Part shown: piece after piece, positions 56,529 to 64,000 of the stretch
How positions within the stretch are numbered: position 1 is the first letter of the stretch
How the letters are laid out: each line of letters begins with the position of its first letter
Assembly (NCBI RefSeq): GCF_902459465.1
Contig: NC_047071.1
Coordinates: forward strand, 8,574,098 to 8,638,097
Direction: 5' to 3'
DNA: 64,000 bases
DNA from: Asterias rubens
Taxonomy: Eukaryota > Echinodermata > Asteroidea > Forcipulatida > Asteriidae
Notes under the pieces: generated by a model
The model's input: the letters and a program-made list of their open reading frames with translations, nothing else
Databases searched by the model: none
Told to the model about the DNA's origin: nothing
Made by a program: the position numbers and the translations under genes

Positions 56529-57599
56529 ATGAATTACACAGCCACTAATAATTTGGACCCGTCACTTTACCAATATAAAACTCGCATTGGTGTGGTCTGT
56601 GTTTGGATCGTAGCCTCTATCATCGGCCTCGTTGGAAACAGTCTCGTCATCTGGTCCGTCATCCTGTCCAAGAAACTCCGCACCGTGACCAACGCCTTCG
56701 TGGTCAACCTCAGCGTGGCTGATTTCTGGACCAGTCTCTCCTACCCGTGGATTTCAGTAGCTTTGCTCAGCCATGGAAGCTGGCCTATGGAGTTAGAGGT
56801 CCCGTGTGTCATTGCTGCTATTCAACTTTATACCGGTCTTGGTGCGAGTCTTTATACTTTGGCATCCATAGCTTTGAACCGCATGGTCCTCATCACTCAA
56901 ACCACGAATACCTACAGTTGTTGGTACACCCCGCGTAAAGTAGCCGTCATGATCGCAACGACTTGGGTCATCCCGTGTGTTGTGACTTTCCTCCCACTGC
57001 TTCTTGGCATAGGCTCCATTGGTTACGATCCACAAGACAATACAATATGTTCAGACAAAGATGGTCATCCACGAGGTCCCGAATACAACCTGGCACAATC
57101 TGTTGGTCTATACCCAGTCCCAATGCTCATCGTCATCTGTTGCTACACGGCACTCTACATCCATCTCAAACGACACTTCAGGAAGCAGAAAAAGAGGAAC
57201 TCTATGCAAGGCAAACCATCTGTCTGTGGAGATGTTGAAGCATCTAGTTGTCTCACATGTGACGATTATAGAAACAATACATCACACGTTGTCGCAAAAA
57301 CCCGTCTGGCAATCAGCCATCAACAACTTGCCATCACCAAGAACTTGTTCCTTGTGTTTTGCGTCTTCACTGTGTTACTCTCTCCTTATTTCATCTCTCT
57401 CGCTGTGCCGTCTAGCCGTAAGTTTGCCCTGTACGGAGTTACCATTGCCATCCTCAATAGCTGTGTAAACCCCATCATCTACACCATCAACCACCCACAG
57501 TTTAAGGTGGTACTCCGAAAGATAATTCTGTGCCGCTATTCGGACATACCAGAACCTTCTAATTTCTTAAAGTCAGTTTTAACATTGCAGAGAAACTGA
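56529..57599 (+). CDS. GPCR-7: intronless class A GPCR with the shortest third loop
   Basis: 356-residue receptor with ATG at 56529 and TGA at 57597. Sequon at N2; N37, D65, C93, NRM 117-119 and NPIIY 314-318 are present. The second extracellular loop has one extra residue just before the disulfide cysteine (DNTICSD against DNTCSD). The third intracellular loop is only about 55 residues and contains a cysteine cluster (SSCLTCDD) seen in no other member. The C-terminus (DIPEPSNFLKSVLTLQRN) groups it with GPCR-5 and GPCR-6. A TTTATAAC about 60 bases upstream is a possible TATA box. It is the last receptor before the unrelated spliced gene at the right end. Confidence 0.95.
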   Translation: MNYTATNNLDPSLYQYKTRIGVVCVWIVASIIGLVGNSLVIWSVILSKKLRTVTNAFVVNLSVADFWTSLSYPWISVALLSHGSWPMELEVPCVIAAIQLYTGLGASLYTLASIALNRMVLITQTTNTYSCWYTPRKVAVMIATTWVIPCVVTFLPLLLGIGSIGYDPQDNTICSDKDGHPRGPEYNLAQSVGLYPVPMLIVICCYTALYIHLKRHFRKQKKRNSMQGKPSVCGDVEASSCLTCDDYRNNTSHVVAKTRLAISHQQLAITKNLFLVFCVFTVLLSPYFISLAVPSSRKFALYGVTIAILNSCVNPIIYTINHPQFKVVLRKIILCRYSDIPEPSNFLKSVLTLQRN

Positions 57600-57744
57600 T
57601 AATTTGTGCCGGTTTTGTGACACGTTGTCGTATTATATTAAGCCATTGTAAATGGTTGACACATAATTGTACTTGCACTATTGTGGTTTGGGTAAACATG
57701 ACTGTAGGCCTGCACTAAAACAAAACGGTGTGCTCCTGTGCTGT

Positions 57745-57850
57745 ATCAAGGCCGAGCGATCTAGTTCACCAGACCCAAGCTCTGGTGTTGTCAGCAGCAG
57801 AGTGTGGGTTCGAATCCCGGTCATGACGACTGTACCCCTGCTGAGCAAGG
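57745..57850 (+). mobile_element. tRNA-derived SINE head
   Basis: GGCCGAGCGATCTAG (A-box region) and GGGTTCGAATCCCGGTC (B box); the body is replaced by the palindrome that follows. Confidence 0.65.
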
Positions 57851-57852
57851 TA

Positions 57853-58023
57853 TGTGCGGCACCTAAATGTAGCCCGAGCCCTAAATTTAGCCTGACCTAT
57901 GTAGCCCCAAACATGTACCAAAATTTAGCCCGGACCTATGTAGCCCCAAACATGGGTACATGTTTGGGGCTACATTTAGGTCAGGCTACATTTAGGGCTC
58001 GGGCTACATTTAGGTGCCGCACA
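57853..58023. repeat. Palindrome, about 66-base arms
   Basis: TGTGCGGCACCTAAATGTAG at left, CTACATTTAGGTGCCGCACA at right; the loop repeats part of the arm (AGCCC, GACCTATGTAGCCCC). Sits directly on the SINE head. Confidence 0.85.
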
Positions 58024-58756
58024 CATGTAACAATAATGCCTCGAAAGGTTGGGGAAGTGGCATTCTATACTCTATCAGCCATGCTCCCAGTGGTTGACAT
58101 ATGCCAACATCCTTACGGACTGTGAAGGGGATAACACTGATCAGAAGTAGGTGACAACGTGCCCCTGTGTATAAATCTGTGGATCGACAGCCCAAAACAG
58201 TGTAGCCCCCCTTCTTGAAAATTCCGTGCAGCCATGTGAGTTTGGCGATAAGCCTCGTAAATAACGGAAAACCCCGTTATCTCAAAATGGCTATTATGAC
58301 AACTGGAACTGCGTCTTTGTACATGGTGGGCTTGAAGTTTCACAGCATGGAATTGTCGAATAAGACTAATTTGCAAAGCATATATGTGTTTTACGATTCT
58401 GATATTGAACAGTGAGTTATGTCCACTGAAACTTCGTTCTACTCTGAGATTCTCGACCAATTTAAGGTACGGTGCGGTATTACCGACTTCATGCAGTTTT
58501 GCGAAACGGCCAGAAACGGAAAAAATAAAAGGCCTAAAGGCCTGCTTCAATAATATTATAGCACCAATATCCTATGACAAAAAGAAAATACCATCATAGA
58601 CGTCCTAGGCCCATTAATTAAGCCCCATTGACTTGTTGAACAAAATATTAGTTGACATGCTTGAGATAAATTAATTATAATTATATTAAATTGGTAACTA
58701 TTGCTTGTAAATATGTATTTCTGGTGTCACTTGTCTGCAAGTATTTGAGTTTGCGT
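58024..58756. other. Non-coding stretch
   Basis: No gene or clear repeat recognised. Confidence 0.4.
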
Positions 58757-59141
58757 TTAAAGGCAGTGGACACTATTGGTAATTACTCAAAATAATTATT
58801 AGCATACAACCTTACTTGGTATCGAGTAATAGAGAGAGGTTGGTAGTATAAAACATTGTGAGAAATAGCTCCCTCTGAAGTGGAGTAGTTTTCGAGAAAG
58901 AAGTAATTTTCCACAAATTTGATTTCGAGACCTCAAGTTTAGAATTTGAGGTCTCGAAATCAAGCATCTGAAAGCACACAACTCCGTGTGACAAAGTATT
59001 TTTTCTTTCATTATTATCTCGCAACTTTGACGACCGATTGAGCTCAAATTTTCACAGGTTTGTTATTTTATGCATATGTTGAGATACACCAACTGTGAAC
59101 ACTCGTCTTTGACAATTACCAATAGTGTACACTGTCTTTAA
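58757..59141. mobile_element. TTAA MITE family A, full copy
   Basis: 385 bases; about 780 bases upstream of the FKBP start codon. Confidence 0.85.
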
Positions 59142-59369
59142 GTCTTTCAGCCTCGATCATGATCTTGGGGACCTCTTGTGCAGCACATAGGAAGAGTCGA
59201 TGTTATGGCTAAATTCCCCCATTATACCTTTATCACAGATGCAGCCATCTTGATTTTCTCCCATTCAAATCAATGAAACCAAACCGAGGCTGGAAGGAAA
59301 GATAGTCTGGTTCCTTCTTGTACAATGAGTACTAGCATCTATTTACATCTTTTGGAAACAAGATGACCA

Positions 59370-59916
59370 TGCCAAGATGGCGGCAGCGTGATAATGGTCT
59401 ATGAGTTGATTGTACAATATTTTTTTTTACTTTTAAAAATGTATCTGTTTTACATAAACAGATACATTTTTAAAAGTAAAAGAAAAAAATGTTCAACCGT
59501 GTTTTGCTCATAACAATGTCTCAAACAATCCCTGTTGAATATAATACCAAACGAAAGCTCAAACATTCGCTCTTAACAATGGAACGAGGGCGGTATATAT
59601 GGGAGTTTCAGTTTGTATTAATTTTTCGTGTTTTGGTGGCCGCGCGGCCGATCTCAAGGGACCACCTTGTGCACCAATGGGCAACAGAGGGCGCCACCAC
59701 TTAACACACGAGAAGAAAAAAACACGCGTTCGTAGCAATAGCATGCTGCATGCACAGAAGACCAACAGAAACGTGGTGAAAATAAAAACCCACCTTCAAC
59801 ATCTGTTATATTTTTAATTTTGGGAACCGAAGTGTGAAGATCAAGAGCCGCAGAGGTCTTATGTAAAAAGTCTACATTGGCGACACCTTGAACCAGTAAT
59901 TGGCATCAATTTCAAC
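59370..59916 (+). promoter_or_regulatory. Probable promoter and 5' UTR of the FKBP-like gene
   Basis: The 550 bases before the MFWG start codon are free of the long repeats seen elsewhere, apart from a short hairpin at 59426-59480. An AAGATGGCGGC at about 59375 resembles the YY1 motif common at housekeeping promoters. No clear TATA box fixes a start site, and the extent of the 5' UTR is a guess. Confidence 0.4.
59426..59480. repeat. Perfect hairpin, 25-base arms, 5-base loop
   Basis: TTTACTTTTAAAAATGTATC on the left arm, exact complement on the right, loop TACAT. Confidence 0.85.
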
Positions 59917-62900
59917 ATGTTTTGGGGTACGTAAGGAAGGCTAGGCTAGTCATCACTACACTACACACACTGTCTCTCTTGACACTGAACATAAAAGCTA
60001 TGCATTTTTGCACGTGTGACTGATTGTTCATACACAACACACACTGACTACACTGCATAATCGGAGTCTAACTCTGAGTGATATTTTTGGGGGATTTAGT
60101 GATGATAAATTAATTTGAATACACGCTTTGCTCTCACTTTAATTTCTAATCCTCCACTACTTCTAAGTTCTACCTAGATAGAAACTATAGTATTACTTAG
60201 TATTATTAGGGGAGCCTTTTATTATTTAAAAAACCATGCTATATTATAGTTTCTAGAAGTAATCCTCCACCCACTCACTGTCCTAATTTCACGATATAAT
60301 ATTATGTATTTTTATTTTTTTATTTCAATTAATTGGGAAAAAAATAAATGATGCCATTGCTAGTTTAGGAACTTTAGTAACCTTCATTTAAATTTGTTTA
60401 CAAGATTCCAATGAAGTATAGACCTTATGCATTGACGTCATCCAGCCGCCATCTTTGAGGTCAAACTGTGATGATACAATCGAAACGCACATAGATTGGC
60501 CAATGAACAACCTCCTTTTGACCTCAATGCGGGGGCGCCGTACTGAAATGACGTCATGCATAAAAGGTCTATACAATTTAGAATTTACATACATACATTC
60601 ATAAATACCTCGGACAGTTTCGCTATTCCTATTGGTGGAGAGCGCGTCACGTGGGGGTGTTTAAACCTTTAATAATGACCAGTGTTTATGACCGGTTGTG
60701 AGCTGGACAGTTTCTTCATTCAGAGCAACAGCTGGAACACACGATACATCACACGATACGCACGACGCGCACAGGCACAGCAATCTCCTTAAAAGGAGTT
60801 GTTTACTCGAGGGCCTTAACATTTCATAGATGGAGGGGCGTGAAGTAGGTGAATCTGCCAAAGGCGAAAAATGCTGTGCTTCATGTTTTCACTTTAAGTG
60901 CAATCGGTTTCTTGAAAGAGTTAATAAAGGATGATCTCAATATGTCAACTATTACCTTTTTATGGCCAAATAGACATCGTAGATACCGGTTAATTTTGCA
61001 TTTAGCACTTATTTCTCAAAAACTACAGCACCTCAGCAACTAATATTTTAAGGGAAGCTTTGTATTATCATTATCTTCAAGCTGTGTAAGTTTAATGTAA
61101 ATCTTTGGACATTGTGTTTTGTGTTAGAAAAAGTACCCAAATCATTTAAGTATTGTAGTAGTAACCCCCCCCCCCCCAAAAAAAAAAAAAAAAAAAATCC
61201 AGCAAACTTTCTTTTCTTTTATTTCTCTAGGGTTGACGATTGAACCTGGGAAGCACTATACACAGACAGTGGATGAATCGTTCCATGTGTCAATGGCTGC
61301 CCTGGAAACCAGAGACGTTGCATGTAAGGTTTATAATGAATAGTTTGTGTGGAACGTACATTGTAGCTTGGCCCAATTTTGTGACACTAGTCGCAATCTA
61401 TTTTGTAGTAGTGGTGGTGGCACGATCAACCGAGCAGTTGAAAAACAGTAGCCGTGACTCGACTAATGATTTAATCGCTTCATGATCTGCTTGCTGACCA
61501 GCTGATCCCAAGGTCTTGTCATATGCAAGTGCCATATGCTGGGACAGACCGATACCCATCCTCTGTTATCCCTCGTGCAATAACACCACAGTATCACTTT
61601 CAACATTAATTTATAAAATGGATTGTCCATTCACCAGGTATTTTCTTTTCATAGTTAATACTTATAGCTGTTGCTTTTTAGTGCTTTTTCTTGTAATTTA
61701 TAATGTTTTTAAAACATGAAAAGAGGAAAAGGGGAAGGCAGAAGCTCAGCTATATCAGATATGGTTGCTAGTGGCTGGGGTGCTTCCAGCAGGGCCCAAT
61801 TGCGTAAAGCCTGTAAGCAAAAAAACTTGCTTAGCATGAAATTTCTTCCTTAATAAAAACAGGATTACCAACCAAATTTCCACGTGATTTTCAGGATATA
61901 AGCAAACAACAGCTGAATGCCAGTAACAAGCAATATGCAACAAATGAAAATTTTGTTGGTATTTTTGTTTTTATCAAGGAAGAAATTTCATGCAAAGCAA
62001 TTTTTTGTGCTTACAGGCTTTTTAAAATTGGGCCCTGATCTTTCCATGTTTAAATGATGGGCAAATCTCAATATAATTTTGACCTTGGTTGCTTGAGAGA
62101 AAGAAGGGGGAATGTTTCAATGTTTCTCGAATGTTTATGTGAGCATTTTAACTACCCTTCTTGGTCTCAAGTAAAGCGTACATGTAATTGAATCGTAATT
62201 GAAATTTGTCTTTCTTTAAAGACACTAGACACTATTGGTAATTATCAGAGACCAGTCTTCTCACTTGTTGTATCTCAACATGTGCATAAAATAACAAACC
62301 TGTGAAAATTTGACCTCAGTCGGTCATCGATGTTGCGAGATAATGAAGAAAAAAAGCACCCTTGTCACACGGAGTTGTGTGCTTTCAGATGCTTGATTTC
62401 GAGACCTCAAATTCTAAAACTGAGGTCTCAAAATCAAATTTGTGGAAAATTACTTCTTTCTCGAAAACCACTCCACTTCAGAGGGAGCCATTTCTCACAA
62501 TGTTTTATACTATCAACCTCTCCTCATTACTCGTTACCAAGTAAAGTTTTATGCTAATAATTATTTTGAGTAATTACCAATAGTGTCCATTGCCTTTAAC
62601 TTCCCTTTCAGCTCCTGAGAGAGATAAAGTTAAGATGACTCAGCTGATGGTCCAGCATGACAAGGCAGAGTTCCTTGTCTGTACCTTGTCCTATGCGAGT
62701 AATATATTCCAGCAGTATCTTGATCTGAACTTCACCGAGGGGGAGGAAGTCACATTCTTCAGTGAAGGAAGAGGTAATTTTTCATGTTTTCAATTTTTTA
62801 GGAAATCCACAGGATAAAATCATGATTGACAAACTATGGGAAGCGGGATTTTAACCTGCGACCTCCAGATTAACTTGCAGGTGCTCTACCTATCCAAATA

Positions 62901-63886
62901 GCACCAATGCTTCTAGTCCTTTAGTTCTGTCCATTTCTTTGTGCCAGTCAGAAGCCATTCAACCTGTAACTGCATCATAAAGTTGGATGCTATCCCTGGC
63001 GAGTATGACAGTTACAGGTTTTTTAGTGACCCCTCCCCTATGAATAAAGATTTGACAAAATCGGCAGACCACCAACATACATGTATTAAGAGCTAGTTAC
63101 GTAGCTCAGTTGGTAGTGCACTGGCACATTAATCCAGAAGGGTCGTAAGTTCAAGACCCGCTCTAGAGGTTTCTTTCGTTTTGCTCTGGTTTAAAATATT
63201 TTCCATTGTGCATTGATCTGAGACACAGCAAATGATAAGGAGTAACAAATATCACAGAGAAAGAACACAGTCAAACAGCCATTCAACTTATTGTACGGCC
63301 CCATAACACAAATAGTTTGGAAACCTGTCCCTACTTCAACAATAACGCCCCATACTTAAATATTCTTGAATAATTGTGTTGATCCGCTCGCTCTTTCCAA
63401 GGTTTGGTGGACTTAAAACAATGTGACTTATAGCCCACCACTAAAACTTGTCTAGCTACAACCATGCAGCCGATTTTCATGAAACGCTAGGATTAATCCT
63501 ATCTCGAGTTAGGACGAGTTGGGACGAGTAACTCGTCCTAAATTATAATGGGTTCAATGCATCCTAATGTCTGTGGATTTGGAGTCCTAAGATTCATCCT
63601 GAGTTAAGAAGAGTTTGGTGAAATCAACGGCAGGTCCTAATGTTTATCATCTCCTTATTTTGTTTTATATTGTTTTTTGTCTTTCTTTGTAACAGTGCCC
63701 TGAGCACTTGTGTTGATATGTGCGCTCTATAAAACTTTGTTATTATTAATATTATTATTATTTTATCTTCAGCTACCATCCACCTTACAGGATACCTGGT
63801 TAGAGATGAGCCGATGTCCATGGACCCAGATATGATGTCTATGGATGAAGCCTCTAGCTCTGATGAAGCAGCCAGTAATTCAGAAG
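59917..63886 (+). CDS. Nuclear FK506-binding protein (FKBP39/46 type), first four exons; 3' part beyond the window
   Basis: Spliced gene read from exon signals: exon 1 59917-59926 (MFWG), exon 2 61231-61323, exon 3 62612-62773, exon 4 63773-63886. All introns are GT-AG and all four junctions leave one base of a codon (phase 1), so the reading frame joins cleanly into about 126 residues. The protein opens with MFWGLTIEPGKHY, continues with DLNFTEGEEVTFF and TGYLVRDE, and then turns acidic and Ser-rich (DEASSSDEAASNSE). From my knowledge of the family this is the nucleoplasmin-like N-terminal domain of insect FKBP39/FKBP46-type proteins, nuclear histone chaperone and prolyl isomerases; the isomerase domain would lie downstream and is not visible. 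A short insertion relative to the fly protein spans the exon 2/3 junction (SPERDKVKMTQ). A plain nucleoplasmin-like protein without an FKBP domain is the alternative. Confidence 0.85.
60417..60571. mobile_element. MITE with GTATAGACCTTATGCATTGACGTCA ends (in parts)
   Basis: GTATAGACC...TGACGTCAT mirrored by ATGACGTCATGCATAAAAGG...TATAC. In intron 1 of the FKBP-like gene. Each end carries a CRE-like TGACGTCA. Confidence 0.75.
60598..60702 (-). repeat. Dispersed CACGTG/CCAAT element, copy 3
   Basis: Minus-strand copy in FKBP intron 1, CACGTG at 60648, ATTGG at 60631, ACCGGTTGTGAGC end. Confidence 0.65.
61005..61150. repeat. Half of a family C foldback
   Basis: Right arm only: TTTCTCAAAAACTACAGCACCTCAG to AAATCATTTAAG (in parts). 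Confidence 0.6.
61791..62037. mobile_element. hAT-like MITE with CAGGGCCCAATT ends
   Basis: CAGGGCCCAATTGCGTAAAG / TTTTAAAATTGGGCCCTG; internal AAGAAATTTCATGC pairs as well. The CAGGG terminus suggests hAT, but no eight-base duplication is visible. Confidence 0.6.
62216..62599. mobile_element. TTAA MITE family A next to the FKBP exon 3 acceptor
   Basis: Full 384-base copy; its right TTAA is separated from the acceptor AG (62610-62611) by ten bases of pyrimidine-rich sequence ending in C. Confidence 0.9.
62830..62905 (-). repeat. tRNA-like fragment
   Basis: Minus strand GGTAGAGCACCTGC and GTCGCAGGTTAAAATCCC resemble A and B boxes. B box departs from consensus; a SINE head or tRNA pseudogene. 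Confidence 0.45.
63100..63175 (+). repeat. tRNA-like SINE head
   Basis: TAGCTCAGTTGGTAG (A box) and TAAGTTCAAGACCCG (B box) at tRNA spacing, without a clean acceptor stem. A SINE-like tail (ATGTGCGCTCTATAAAACTTTG then TTATTATTA) is at 63718-63765. Confidence 0.5.
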
Positions 63887-64000
63887 GTATGTTTAGGTAC
63901 ATGTACATGTATGCCCTTTTCACACTACTCTATTCCCCGAGGCAACCCAGGGAATAACAGTTGACACTTTCACACTTGGATTGTTTTAACCCCTGATCTA

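Noticed and set aside
57667-58125. 152-codon open frame downstream of GPCR-7
   Set aside because: It is composed of a SINE head and a palindrome.
63100-63175. Functional tRNA genes here, at 62.83 kb and at 56.01 kb
   Set aside because: A and B boxes are recognisable but the acceptor stems do not pair and anticodon arms are poor; SINE heads or pseudogenes fit better.

Overview
The window looks like animal genomic DNA, most probably from an echinoderm and plausibly a sea star. It is AT-rich, its genes are widely spaced with little clustering of function other than one receptor family, it has spliced and intronless genes side by side, and it is saturated with miniature inverted-repeat elements, tRNA-derived SINEs, palindromes and minisatellites. 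The species call is an inference; the phylum rests on the type of receptor expansion and repeats, not on a database match.

The main content is a cluster of seven intronless rhodopsin-class (class A) G-protein coupled receptor genes, here called GPCR-1 to GPCR-7. Four lie on the minus strand (5.2-6.3, 10.7-11.8, 18.2-19.6 and 29.4-30.5 kb). Three lie on the plus strand (36.9-38.3, 52.4-53.8 and 56.5-57.6 kb). All seven are intact, with seven hydrophobic segments, paired extracellular cysteines and an NPIIY motif. DRY is replaced by NRM (NRA in GPCR-6), and the TM6 CWxP motif is missing. Their overall pattern is closest to the Tre1/moody/melatonin-receptor-like branch. Ligands are unknown; a chemosensory role is only an inference from similar echinoderm expansions.

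The receptors are mosaics. GPCR-3 and GPCR-4 are near-identical tandem duplicates, yet the long third intracellular loop of GPCR-3 matches GPCR-5 on the opposite strand, while GPCR-4 carries the short loop of GPCR-1. The TM1-TM2 coding block is almost identical at nucleotide level in all seven. Flanks were copied too: GPCR-2 and GPCR-5 share several hundred upstream bases, and the 3' flanks of GPCR-2, GPCR-4 and GPCR-6 share segments. Minisatellites sit at receptor 3' ends. The one behind GPCR-5 is an amplification of its own last coding codons and stop.

Between receptors are a 2.7-kb/3.6-kb segmental duplication (13.7-16.4 and 21.3-25.0 kb) that carries a decayed chromodomain coding sequence split by a MITE, an occupied/empty pair for an 850-bp Harbinger-like element, and a nested tandem array with two roughly 700-bp near-perfect palindromes (43.5-46.2 kb). 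About 20 copies of a TTAA-flanked MITE are scattered throughout.

The right end (59.9 kb to beyond the window) holds the first four exons of a spliced plus-strand gene. They encode the nucleoplasmin-like N-terminal domain and the start of the acidic region of a nuclear FK506-binding protein (FKBP39/FKBP46 type). A MITE sits 11 bases before the AG of its exon 3 splice acceptor. A further decayed coding relic lies on the minus strand at 46.2-46.5 kb, possibly with a first exon near 47.6 kb.
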